A DNA stretch of 64,000 nucleotides from Cladopsammia gracilis (lineage: Eukaryota > Cnidaria > Anthozoa > Scleractinia > Dendrophylliidae). The notes beneath the pieces are model-generated. The model worked only from the letters and a program-made list of their open reading frames with translations. It did not search any database and was not told the DNA's origin. The stretch is from positions 996,001 through 1,060,000 of the forward strand of contig JAJGOT010000155.1 of the NCBI GenBank assembly GCA_022457155.1. The letters run 5' to 3'. Positions within the stretch are counted from its first letter, which is position 1, and every line of letters starts with the position of its first letter. The position numbers and the translations under genes were made by a program. Shown in pieces: positions 43,125 to 54,458 of this stretch.

Positions 43125-46100
43125 TTGGAACGTATATCCCCATGTGATCTCACCTTTCAGATAATGTGTTTCGGTGACAGAAGTTCGCTTCTAAGTAAAT
43201 CATTGCTTAGTCTTAGTTGCTGGAACATACACGGTTTCTCTGACCGGTCAAGGTTTGGGAACAAATTAACAAATCATGAATTTTTAAATTATTTTAGTAA
43301 GCATGAAATTGTGATCTTAACTGAATCATGGATGAAGGAAGATGTCGATCTCCCTGGTTTTAAAACATTTTCAAACTCAGCCCAAAAATTCCAAAAAAAG
43401 AAATCTGGAAGACTTTCGGGAGGTCTTGTTCTAGCCTATAAAAAACATTTAAAAAATGGTATCTCTCTAGTTAAATCGAGCACTAATTACATTTGGTGTA
43501 AACTAAATCACAGCTTTTTTAGCTTTGAACAAGATATTTACTTATGTGCTCTCTACATTCCTCCCCGAGATTCTCCTTATTTTGATCCTGAATTATTCGT
43601 TGATATGGTAACAGATATCGCATTTTTTCACAACAAAGGTTTTGTTATGTTAGCTGGTGATTTCAATGCAAGAACAGGCAAAGCAAATGATTTTATGGTC
43701 GATGACAATTCTAACTTTATACCTGGAGATAATATTCCTGTACCATCTGCTCTTCCTAATAGACAGAACTTTGATAACAATATTAATGATCATGGAAAAC
43801 AGTTACTTGAACTCTGCAAATCTTGCGATTTAAGGATCTTAAACGGACGAACTAAAGGAGATACCTTAGGAAAATCCACTTATCACTCCAGTAATGGAGT
43901 AAGTACTGTAGATTATATTATTGTTGGACATACTCTATTTACTTCAATTGAAGGGTTCGTCGTAAAACAACCAAATATTTTTTCAGACCATTCTCAACTT
44001 GTCTGCTGGATAAAAATTGGTACATCTAACCTAATTAACAACAATCAATCTCAAGAACAAAACAAAATTAAACTCCCAAAACAATATATCTGGAATGAAA
44101 CTTCGGCAACAAAATTCACTGAGACCTTTCAATCTCCTGATATTTTGTCTCGGTTACAAACTTTTGAAGACTCGACCTTTGAATTAAATAATACAGGCAT
44201 TGATCAAGCTACTACTCAGTTTACAAATATTATGCATGAAGCGGCAAAATGTTCACTTAAATTAAGCTATCAAAGGAATTCTAAAAGAAAGCATTTAACT
44301 AAGAAATGGTTTGATCATGATTGCAGGGCTTAAAGGAAATCACTTAAACAATTATCTAACAAAAAACATCGCAATCCTCTAGACACTGAAATAAGAAAGC
44401 AATATCATGCCCAAAATAAAACTTATTAAAAACTACTTAAACGTAAAAAGCAACTATTCTTTGATTCTAAAATTGACGATTTAGTTAACAATGAAAACAA
44501 TCACAAATTTTGGGATACTCTAAAGTCAATGAATGAAAATAATATAATTAATAGTGATAATGAATCCCCGACTACAAAACTCTATGATCATTTTAAAAAG
44601 CTGCACTCAGCACCTGAACATAACACCTTGTCAACATTTCAGCTGAATGTTCTTGAAGAAATAAAACGTTTAGAGAACAACAAGCACTTACAACCTGAAT
44701 TAGATGATTCAATATCCACTGATGAGATCGATAAGGCGATTAAAAGGTTTAAAAACAAGAAGGCTGCTGGTCTTGATAAAATACGCAATGAAATGATAAA
44801 AACGAGCTCAAGATTCATAAGGTCCTCACTAGCAAAACTTTTTACACTTATATTAAAATCTGGAATATTCCCTACATCTTGGAGTGATGGTATAATTACT
44901 GCGATACATAAATCAGGAAACAAGGATGACCCTTCCAATTATAGAGGTATTTGTATAAGTAGTTGCCTTGGAAAACTTTTTTGCTCAATTCTTAATGCAA
45001 GATTACACAATTTCTTAAACAAACACAACATAATACATCGTTCTCAGATCGACTTTTTACCGGGTCATCGCACGTCCGACCATATTTTCACTTTAAAAAC
45101 TTTAATTGACAAACATGTTACTCATACCCCCAAAGGTAAATTATTTACTTGTTTTGTTGACTTTAAAAAAGCATTTGACTCAATTTGGCACCAAGGTTTA
45201 TTACATAAATTATTAAAATATAAAATAGATGGTACCTTTTACAAAGTAATTTCTAATATGTATTCACAATCACAATGTTGCGTGAAAGATGGTGACAATC
45301 GATCTGAATTCTTTAACTATGAGAAAGGAGTTAGACAAGGCTGTATTCTCTCTCCGCTACTTTTTAATCTCTATTTAAATGAATTACCATACATTTTAAA
45401 CAACAACGCCAAAGATCCTATAATACTACCAGATGGTTCTCATCTTAATTGTTTACTCTATGCAGACGATTTACTTTTAATTTCCAATTCTCCAGAAGGA
45501 CTACAACAAAGTCTTGACAGATTATCAAAGTATTGTCAAGATTGGCTCCTTAAGATAAATTCGTCTAAGACAAAAGTGATTATATTCCAAAAGAAAAGCA
45601 GGAAAACAATAGCAGACAAATATAAATTTATTGTTAATGATGAACATATTCAAATTGTTGATAATTACACTTATCTTGGTGTGAACTTTTCTACTAATGG
45701 AAGTTTCACTTGTCATAAAGAAAAACTGAAAGAAAAAACTAAAAGATCCTTTTTCGCAACACGGCGTTATCTTGATTTCCTACGTCTACCAATCAACGTC
45801 GACAACAAACTCTTTAACACACTATTTCTTCCAATTTTAACATATTGTTCCGAAGTGTGGGGCATCTATGACAAATGTGATAATAACAGCTGGGAAAAGG
45901 ATCCTATTGAGAAAACACATATTTATTTCTGTAAGATGTGTTTAGGGGTAAACAAACGTTCACCAAATGTAGCATCTAGAAATGAACTTGGAAGATTATC
46001 TTTAAAATTACAAATTTCAATGAATATTCTTAAATTTTGGATTCATCTTGAAAATCAACCTTCTGATAGTATCGCTAAACTTTGCTTAAACATGTCTGAC

Positions 46101-46190
46101 AAAATGGCTCAAGAAAACAAAACTGGTTTGATCAACAGGATTAATCTGTTATGTACACAAATGAATATTGACAAGAAATCAATAGATTAA
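43125..46190 (+). pseudogene. LINE ORF2: AP endonuclease and reverse transcriptase
   Basis: The endonuclease (about 43190-44060) shows SLSCWNIHGFSDR, AGDFNART, VDYIIVGHT and SDHSQLVCW, the expected order of catalytic blocks. In-frame stops at 44331-44333 and near 44426 separate it from the reverse transcriptase, which stays in the same frame: SNYRGICISSCLGKLF, FVDFKKAFDSIWH (motif A Asp), GVRQGCILSPLLFNLYLNEL and LLYADDLLLIS (45456-45488), then WLLKINSSKTKVIIF. It ends at TAA 46188-46190. Together these would nick target DNA and copy the element RNA. No RNase H domain is seen. Confidence 0.85.
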
Positions 46191-46204
46191 AGGCAAAAAG
46201 CAAT

Positions 46205-46669
46205 TTGTTAGTACAACTCAAAAATCATCAACTCAATCAAATAAATTTAAATAAAAAACTTAAATTTTACTCCACTTTCAAAAATGAAACAAAACACTCC
46301 GATTTCATCAATCATATTAAGAATCCTGAACATAGAAGAATAACATCTAAATTCAGGATAGGAAATCACAACTTAAGAATTGAAAATGGAAGATTTACAA
46401 TCCCTAAAACTCCAGAAGACCTCAGAATTTGTAATCACTGTGATCAAAATTCAGTTGAAGACGAAATGCATTCTTTATTTGATTGTAAATTATATAATGA
46501 CCTTAGAAACACTCTTTTTATAAAGACTATTGAACGAAACAAATTATTTACAAATTTTAGTAAACACGAAAAACTGTTTTTTCTTTTCAACAACACTGAC
46601 CAATTTATTAGCAGGATAACTGCTACTTTTATATTTCAAGCAACTGAAAGAAGAAACAATCATAACTAG
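46205..46669 (+). pseudogene. LINE ORF2 C-terminal Cys/His region
   Basis: A separate frame continuing ORF2 after a stop and frame change. It contains RITSKFRIGNHNLRIENGRF and a CxxC...H...C motif (CNHCDQNSVEDEMHSLFDC), the usual C-terminal zinc-finger-like element of such LINEs. Confidence 0.75.
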
Positions 46670-46807
46670 AAATTATCATTATCATGTTATTATTTGCATT
46701 TCTTCCTCATTAATTATTAGCTTTATAATTGTTTATCACAATTATTTAACTTTGGGTAACACCATGTATAGAAATGGTAATACTAAATAAAGTTGTTGTT
46801 GTTGTGT

Positions 46808-46977
46808 TCCAGGACAGTCATGAAGTAGATGGAATAGGGTTTCATTGGAGAAGTTGCAACGGTCACAGTTAGGAGAATTTTTCATGACATCACCAGCACT
46901 GATTATGCTATGAAGCTCGCTTCTACGGAAAACTCTTGTATCATGAACGCTGCCAGGGCAGCCTGTGCTAACATCTA
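46808..46977 (-). pseudogene. DDE_Tnp_4 transposase fragment
   Basis: The minus strand reads GCPGSVHDTRVFRRSELHSI, the conserved turn between the first and second catalytic Asp of DDE_Tnp_4 transposases. It then reads into NCDRCNFSNETLFHLLHDC, a Cys/His stretch more like a LINE C-terminus. The LINE tail ends within a few bases of it, so the LINE probably inserted beside or into older transposon sequence. Confidence 0.55.
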
Positions 46978-47099
46978 AAAACTTGCACTCTTAGTTAACT
47001 CAACAAGTGCGGCCGCAGCCAGTGTATTTTACCAGACAGCGATTTGCATGTGAAATTATTAATGCAGAAACATGGAGCCCATTCGTGAATATAAACAGT

Positions 47100-47300
47100 T
47101 TCTTGAATACGGACCATCTGTTTAGTTTACAAACCGTACGCTCCGTACAGATCGACGAACTGTTTTGGGTACACACAGTTCAACGAAATACACGAAAATA
47201 TTCTAAGTCCCCTTAATGAGATGCAGTTCACAGACCGTGGTTTCTTGAATACGGTCCGTCTGTTCAGTTTACGAACCGTACGCTCCGTACAGATCGACTC
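47100..47300. repeat. local direct duplication
   Basis: TTTCTTGAATACGG...TCTGTT and ACCGTACGCTCCGTACAGAT occur twice, about 150 bp apart (first at about 47098-47155, again at about 47240-47299). The second motif is partly palindromic. Confidence 0.7.
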
Positions 47301-47439
47301 TTAACGTCATGGTCGGAAGGAATTCTACGGACCGTACCTTAGCTTTAATGGAACGTACCTGTGCATGTATATTGGACAACCCTTTTTGGTGGTTATCATT
47401 TAAATGTAATATGATCGCAAAATCTTATCACAGTAATCA

Positions 47440-49790
47440 TCGTCTTCATTGTGGAACAATCCAACCCTAACTCACAAAGAAAGATTCAAACAGTTTTGCC
47501 AGTATGCCATCCAAAACAACAGATATGATCCCAGCCTAATACAAACGGGACCAGTCGACAATCCATGTGGGAATGTCCCAAATGCAGAAAAGACAAGCAT
47601 AGAATACAACATCGCTGCTATGGCCTGGTCCGCGACAATGGCCATTGGAAATCGTCCACATGGCTCGACTTAAACAACTGGCTGAACAAGCCCATAAACA
47701 GACGATAAACACTGAGGTTTATAGGAAAGTTGATGCAGAGGAGGTGAAAGATGTAATAAAAGAAATGAAGTGGAGCATCCCGCATACAGATACGGAAGAT
47801 GATGACATCCAAATACCACTCACTGCCACATCAACAGCGCCAGTTCACACCGCTAGCCATAACCCAACACCATCGACATCGACTGTACCAGTTCAAACCG
47901 CTCGCCGTAACTGAGCATGATCGACATCAACTGCCACCACCACTTCAACAATGCCGGTTCAAACCACTCGCCGTAACAGAACATCATCAAAGTCGAAAGC
48001 GACTGCCACCACCGCTTCTGGCAAAAGGAAGAGAAACAAGGTGCGAAAATGCCCGATTTGCAACAAACAGCAGATGGTCTTGTCGCGCCACCTAAAGATC
48101 CATGTGAGAAACGGGGAGATATCGGCAGATTGGATTAATCCTCTCATTCATTTGGCAGACAAAGGCGATTCCAAACACCATAAAGAAAGGTACATCACCA
48201 AGAAGCAGAAGCTTGTCAAAACGTGGCATACATTCTTAATACGAACAGCAGCAGAAGCAGAACAACACATGTGGCAGATCAGCCTCATGTTAGAATCAAT
48301 CGACCCGAAGAGTGATGATATCCTCTGTATTACTGACAGCAAGGGACGTGTGGAAATGGGCCAAGCCACTTCTCGATCAGAAGAAGAAAAGGCCCAGAAC
48401 GATAATATCATATCTCACATCCCTTGAAAAGTTTTTCAAGTTCGCAGTCGAACAGCAATAACAGCAAGAACACTCCCTTCTGACTGGAGAAACACATGGC
48501 AGAGTCAATAGAGAGAGTGAATGCCAACATTTCAGCTTGGAGGGTAGTGGTCGGCAAGATGTATAAAACAGATGAATGCAGGCGGCAATTAAAAGAAATG
48601 CAAGAAAGGGTCAGGCCTGAGGACGTCCTCAATATCAATGATACCCAACCAGCAATTAAGGCCAAACAACTTTTAAAGATGACACCTTACAAGACTCTCA
48701 ACGCCCAGCAATTTGTGTGGTCTGCAATGACATTATTGCAGGTCTGGAAATGCTGAACGGACAAAGACCAGGGCCGCTTGAGACCACCACCTTAGAGGAT
48801 TACTAAAACGCCGAACTGGATGATGAGACAGGAACCGTCACAATATACACCCCCAGCCACAAGACATAGACATCTGGTCCAGCTTTCATTTCGATGTTTA
48901 AATCTCTAGCAAAAAATGGAAACGCATGTAAAATATGTTCGAAACATATTTGATGAACCGGAAGACGCCCTGTTTCTGACAGATAATGGTCAAGACTTTG
49001 AAAAGGGAACCATCGGTTGTAGGATCACATAATTCTGGTCAAAAACAGAGAGGCGTAAAGACATGTATAACATTCACATGCACGTGCAAGATGGCATCAA
49101 CTACCACCATCAAGTTGTCTGACAAGGATAAATGGATATTATGTTATTGTAATATGGCTAATAAAATAAATAAAAAAATAAAAAAAAATGGCTAGTTCCT
49201 CAGCACATGACCCATTCAGAAAAAAATGCTGACCGATCGTACATAAGACTAGACACGGCCACGGTGGCTGCTTCGGGGCATGCTATCCTCAAAGCCAACA
49301 TTGGTTATATGGAATCGGACAGTGAAATGACGATGCATAAACAACAGCACTGGATGAGGAAGAAAATGCCATGTTTGAGGACTTGTTTGCAGATGAGATT
49401 GCCTCGAACCAAAAATTAAACCTAGCAGACATCATGGCGAAGATTTCCAAATCCATCGCACTATACCATATATCAAAAGATAAAGGCAAAATGAAGGCTG
49501 TCATCAATAGATTGCAATACATTCAGGGAGTGGCTGCCAGCAAACAACTAAACAAGTTCAGCGCGGAAAAAGTTGATGGAGGGGCCAATTCAAAAGGATG
49601 GATGGAAGAAAATTTTGAGACAAGATCGGCCGGTGCGAGGTGTCGCTCTGCATGGGATGACGGAGACAAACCCTGCTAAGAGTACTTTTCCAAGTATCAA
49701 GTCCGTCCTGATAAAGGACGGACGGACTGGCCAAAGAGGGATTAAAACGCTGCTACCAGAAGATAAAGAACCTCTTCAAGCAGCGCAATA
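47440..49790 (+). pseudogene. Crypton-like tyrosine recombinase gene, decayed
   Basis: Pieces in several frames form a recognisable order. First a Cys motif (MWECPKCRKDKHRIQHRCYG, about 47568), then a linker and a C2H2-like finger (KCPICNKQQMVLSRHLKIH, about 48048-48105). Next is the catalytic domain: IYTPSHKT.TSGPAF (about 48850), DALFLTDNGQDFEKGTIG, KMASTTTIKLSDKDK (about 49090), then HMTHSEKNADRSYIRLDTAT with the probable catalytic Tyr (about 49204-49260). Last is a Myb/SANT-like tail (MFEDLFADEIASNQKLNLAD, about 49371). This combination is typical of cnidarian Crypton-like recombinases. Many stops are present, and the Arg expected before KMASTTT reads Cys. No long terminal structure was found, as expected for Cryptons. 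Confidence 0.55.
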
Positions 49791-50767
49791 ACTAAACAGT
49801 GACTTGTAAATACATATGTAATGTAAATAGACGTTCAGATGGACCAAAAAAAGAAAACAAGAGAATACATAACAGAATACATAACAAAATACAAAAACGA
49901 AAAAATCCTGTTGCAAGCACTCAACAAAGTTGAGGTCTGTAAATAATTTATGTATTTAGAATTGTATATAAACATACTTTAAATTATTGCCACTTTATTT
50001 ATTGTAAATATTGTTGTACATATTTTAGCCTTTTTGTAAATATTGTAAAAAGTAAAATAGACTCGGGTTGGCCCCTTGAAACTCTCGTCTGGGATAAAAC
50101 ATGAGCTGAGGTAACCAACCCTTGGGAGTGCCCCACGAGAGAATCAGGTGTTGGCCATGAACTTGCGATGAAAAACAAATCCTGGCAACAATGAGTCAAG
50201 GGATTTATTTAAGTTAATAAAACCAGAATTGGAACAGGAACCAGGCCAAAAATCAGTCAACTTCCGTACATTCTGGTCATGTGATTCAAGACGTCATACT
50301 AATGACGTTGATAAAGAACTTATTTTTATATTTATATCTACCAACACACAAAATTTTTTAACTTTGCATTTCACCCTTTCAAAGATACATGTATACAAAG
50401 ATACTAGTCCCCAAACCCCCTACTGGCTCATTTGTATAGCCCCGTTAATTTTGAAAATCCAGAACCATACCGGGCATGACAAAATGTTGCAAGCAAATGC
50501 CTTCCTTGCCACATTGACCGTATTTGCATTTATCAAAGCATGCTTCTAAAAAACGTTGAAAGGCACTTGGAGCATAGTCACGTGACTGATGACATCATCG
50601 CACTTAGTCAATTAAAATAGGTATTTTATGGTAGGTGTAAATAGCATGTGGTGTAGTATCCTCATACTTTCAAAATTGACAGTTATTTGGCATCGGAAAT
50701 TTTTCTGATGCAAAGGATGCTGTGAAGGTTCTCATAATAATATATTATTTTAATTATTATTATTATT
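49791..50767. other. non-coding stretch
   Basis: AT-rich sequence downstream of the recombinase remnant. No gene recognised. Confidence 0.4.
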
Positions 50768-50905
50768 CGACAGCATTCTGGAGTGCAAATTCGCATCAAA
50801 ACGAATGCAAATATGACACGTTATTACACTCTGACCGCGTACCAGGAAAAAATTTCAAAAACTTAGTTTTAGGAGATTACTGTTGTATAATAAACAATTT
50901 ATTCA
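50768..50905 (+). repeat. dispersed repeat, inverse of 25740-25852
   Basis: CATCAAAACGAATGCAAATA, CAAAAACTTAGTTTTAGGAG and GTATAATAAACAATTTATT match the reverse complement of 25740-25852 in order. It continues into a small hairpin around 50935-51005 (GAGTCAGTTTTTATT / AATAAAAACTGACTC). Confidence 0.7.
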
Positions 50906-51948
50906 GTGAAAAGTTGTGTAATACGGCTGGGCAATTTTACGAGTCAGTTTTTATTTTTGCTCGCCTAAAGGCTTGAATAAATAAAAACTGACTCGTAAAA
51001 ATATTTCGCCGTATTTCACAACTCACGCTGAATAGCCTCTATGTAATTTAGGGTGAGAATTTTTACTATTTTAATATCTGAATTTAAATTTAAATTTTAG
51101 TAATTTTAGCTAGAATTACTTGTACAGTATTTTATTGTAAATAGCAGTCTTTTTAACATGACCCAACAAGAGGCGTCGCTTTAATTTTTAAAAAGGTGGG
51201 AAAAGTCATTTGCGAGTAGACAGGAGACCACACGAATTCCCATGCTGACATTACTCTCGTGACCATAGTACCCTATGGGAAAATTCTACATGTCTTCTCG
51301 CTTTCAGAACACTTTGCTTTTGGGCATGATGTCGTTTAATAATGTGAGAAGAAATATGTTGAAGCACAAGGGAGCAGCAAAGTGTCCTCTCCTACAAAAG
51401 TTTTTATCTTTGGGTGTGGAGGCGGCAGCTGGAAATTTTGTTTCAACAGCCGAAATTTATAATGCATATGAAGGTGCGGTGTCTGTGTGGACCGATGAAG
51501 ACATTATTTGCGGCCAGACAAAATTCTTAATGAAGAGAAGCAGTTTTAACCGGGTAGGTATTTTAGCAGTGATCATTAATTATAAATCGGTTAATACTTT
51601 GTTTCCTGCAATAAGAAGGAAATGAGCTCAGGCTGGATTTTTATACAAGCACAATACTTTTGTCAACAGCAACTGAAAAAGGCCATTTTGGCTCATGACC
51701 AACCAAAAGGATGATCTATACGGCCAGAAGTAAAAACAGAATGGGGATACATTGGAATCAAGTTTCGTCATGTTCCACGCTGCGAACCCGGGTATGAATT
51801 TGGTGGAAGGCAAATGATGTGGAAGGTTGAAGACTTTATGGCTGTCAATCCTCCCCCAGTTCCCCCAACTGAGATAGGTCTGCCTAATTATCCTTAATAT
51901 TCATTGGACTGACTGGAAAAATATTTTATCCATATTTTCATTTCGCAG

Positions 51949-52129
51949 ATTCACGAGGTCTCCAGTGACCCCAGAAGGGCAGGTCTGTGTGCCTTTGCAA
52001 GGGGAGAGGTCGTTGTCAAATATACTGGGGAAATTATATCATTGGGTGAAGTGGCGATATGAGAGGAGGAGTTCAAAGGAGAAACCTGCACACTCCTGGT
52101 TATATATACAGTGGAGGTCGCGAAATTGC
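51949..52129 (+). pseudogene. SET domain N-terminal exon
   Basis: Acceptor TTTCGCAG and donor GC|GTGAGT bound it. GLCAFARGEVVVKYTGEIIS matches the GxG-like opening and the EYxGExIS strand of SET domains. TGA at 52060-52062 sits where family members usually have Arg. Confidence 0.65.
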
Positions 52130-52814
52130 GTGAGTACATTGCCGTGAACTAAACACTTGTCGTTTTGTGAAAACACATATGTCGAAATTGTCGCAGCCCT
52201 TGGCCTGCAAGCATTTTGGGTTCAATTTTAAAATGCACGCAAAGGGACGCGATGCTTAAAAATGTCTTGTCCCCCATTACGCGTAAAATTCGCACGTGTC
52301 AGTCACTGAAGCCGACAACTAAAAATAGATATGGTAGGGCTGTAGCCTGACTAAAAATTCTTACCAAGGCAATATCAGATAAAGAGAAAACACCGTTTCT
52401 ATTTTGCAACGGGAGCCCGTTTTGCTGTTCAATTGGTAACAGTAGCAGGCTTACCTTGGAATAAGTGGCACAAAATTAGTGACAGCATTTGCGCGTGTCA
52501 AAGTTTTCGGTCATTTGATGATTCATGTGAGAAAATGGAAAATATAAATAGCAAAAAAAGCGTTGCAGGTTAAAAATTTGACTTTATTGTCAAGAACACT
52601 TACAACAATCACCGAAAACAGTTATTTATCGGCTAGAGTAGCGTTATTCCATTTTTAGGGTCATTACCACCGTATATTTGTGTTATGATGGACAAGCTAG
52701 TGGAAAAAAGTTAGCAAAATTATACAAAAAACGTGGCTTGGTCACTTCTGTAGCTGCGACTAGAATATACTTATTTCTCTTAGTAATACCCATTAATCCT
52801 AACATTTTTTTCAG

Positions 52815-53049
52815 AATCGATCCAAACCAAGAAAGCAAGGAAGGACAAACGACGTGGGGCGCGATACTGAACCATTCTCAGAATAATGCAAACTTAACAC
52901 CATTAGCCCTGAAAAATTCAGCTAGGCCTAGAGTGTTTTTGGTTGCTTTGCATGACATTCCCGAAACCGTAGAGCTCCTTTGGAACTACAATGATAGGGA
53001 TTGGGAATGCCATGCAAACAGCCAAACTCTTCCTTCTTGCGAGAATTAG
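52815..53049 (+). CDS. SET domain C-terminal exon
   Basis: Open from acceptor TTTTTTTCAG to TAG at 53047. It carries ILNHS, the conserved Asn-His of the SET cofactor pocket, and LWNYNDRDW in place of the usual DYGDR. It ends with two Cys near the C-terminus. Intact by itself, unlike the upstream exons. Confidence 0.65.
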
Positions 53050-53348
53050 GAATGGCTTCTCGTGTAACTAATCCATATTTTTCCTATTTTTTCTAGTTTT
53101 CTTTTTTATCCCCTTATCTTTTTTTTTTACTGTTTTCTTAGACATTACACATATTTTTGGACGGGGCCTGTCGAGGTTACATGACCGGCCACTTAAACTC
53201 CCGTTTTTCCTTGCTTAGTCTTAAATTTACAGTGTAATAAATCAAATTAAACGGGAACTCCTGAAAGGTTTTATTCTTGGGATGTTATTCATCTCTAGCT
53301 CCAGTTCCTCCCTAAAATAAAAGCGCCACACAGTGCACAGTAAAACAA

Positions 53349-53886
53349 TACAGTTGAATCCCAATAACTTGAACCCTCGATAACTCAAACCTTGCGTTCG
53401 CTCGACCCAAATTGATTTCCCCTGGTTTTGCTTTATATATTTACTGTAATTTTAGCCCTGGTAACTCGAACCTCCCGCTAACTCGAAGTGATTTCGTTTT
53501 CCCTTCAGGTCCGAGATTTTCTTCACATTGATACCATGGGTAACTCGAACCTCATCTGTCGAAGTCAAAACACACAGATGTCATCCAGAACACTGAGTTA
53601 ATTTGTGTGTACATTGTCCTACCATAGTGTTCTTTTACTTCGCTTTGCTTTGTTCTGTTCATTTATGCTGTTTTGTTTAAAAATCGTTCTAGTTTTTAAC
53701 TCTTTCTTGGCGGGTAAACCTGATTAAACGAAGAGCGTTTGATAAGTCATAAAGCATTTAAACAAACACCATTTACACTATTGCCTAATTTCCGGTCATC
53801 TGTTCCCAACAACTCCCGCTAACTAGCTCTAACTCGAACCTTTTCCGATATCCCTTGGAGGATCGGGCTATCGTGATTGAACTGTA
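53349..53886. mobile_element. pogo/Tigger-type MITE with TA duplication
   Basis: TA-CAGTTGAATCCCAATAACTTG at the left and CGTGATTGAACTG-TA at the right, with several internal ACTCGAACCT blocks in both orientations. It is the same broad family as the element at 4598. No transposase. Confidence 0.7.
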
Positions 53887-54270
53887 CCTGCTAAATTTTA
53901 ATAGGGCAACATTAATCACAGACGGTGATGTAAAAGTTAACCACTGATCCTCGCCATCACCATCTCGATCAGTACTTGCCAATGAGATGTAGAATCGCTC
54001 TGCAGTTTCAGATAAATACTTCTGAGCAAGTCTTATACAGCTTTGTTTGACATCATCACGAACAGGTTTTCTAAGAGTCACGTACTGCCAGAATTTCCCG
54101 CTTCCGTACCTGCCCCATTCCCTGGTCTTTGCACCAAATCCCAAATCTTTGCACTTTTTCAATTACAAAATACACAGTATTGCAAAATATTATCCTATTT
54201 CTCCAGCTTCCAAACCTTTAAATTTCCTGTCTCCGTCACCTTCCACATTGTCAGTGGTGAACATAACAAG

Positions 54271-54458
54271 AATAGACCATATTCGTTTTCTCGGTATTGA
54301 ATTGCAACTGGCTTGCAACAAAGGCTTATCCCGGGAAATATCATTACAACATTTACACAGAAAAGATTGCCCTGCATGAGCCTCGACTGCAAGCTAGTTC
54401 CAGTTCAATACTGAGAATACGGAGAATACAAGTACTGAGAATACGAGTATGGTCTATT
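54271..54458. mobile_element. 188-bp MITE with AATAGACCATATTCG ends
   Basis: AATAGACCATATTCG at the left is inverted as CGAGTATGGTCTATT at the right, followed inward by TTCTCGGTATTGAA / TTCAATACTGAGAA. Non-coding. Confidence 0.75.

Larger units (their letters stand above)
40740..46806 (+). mobile_element. near full-length APE-type LINE with esterase-like ORF1
   Basis: A leader from about 40740 is followed by ORF1 (40831-43036) and ORF2 (43125-46669). The 3' end is AATAAAG followed by TTG repeats (46788-46806), the short microsatellite tail seen in CR1/L2-like and related LINEs instead of poly-A. ORF1 carries coiled-coil and SGNH-esterase-like regions; ORF2 carries an AP-type endonuclease, a reverse transcriptase and a Cys/His C-terminal motif. 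At least three frame changes and three in-frame stops make this copy inactive. I cannot assign the clade without a tree. No target-site duplication was found. The right end abuts a fragment of a DDE_Tnp_4 transposase. Confidence 0.85.
51308..53049 (+). pseudogene. SET-domain lysine methyltransferase gene (KMT5A-like), decayed
   Basis: Four exons are visible: 51308-51553 (donor CCGG|GTAGGT), 51670-51877, 51949-52129 (donor TTGC|GTGAGT) and 52815-53049. The first two join in phase 0 but carry no known domain (LQKFLSLGVEAAAGNFVSTA; WGYIGIKFRHVPRCEPGYEF). The third begins the SET domain (RRAGLCAFARGEVVVKYTGE), which binds S-adenosylmethionine. The last holds its C-terminal pseudoknot (TWGAILNHSQNNANL with the NHS motif, RPRVFLVALHDI, YNDRDWEC). 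The SET style resembles KMT5A/SETD8, which methylates histone H4 lysine 20. In-frame TGA codons at 51712 and 52060 look like CGA-to-TGA changes, and the phase between exons 2 and 3 does not match. The gene is probably dead. Confidence 0.65.

Noticed and set aside
53785..54162. Minus-strand ORF of 125 residues
   Set aside because: Its 3' part runs into the MITE ending at 53886, no domain was recognised, and no splice sites support an exon.
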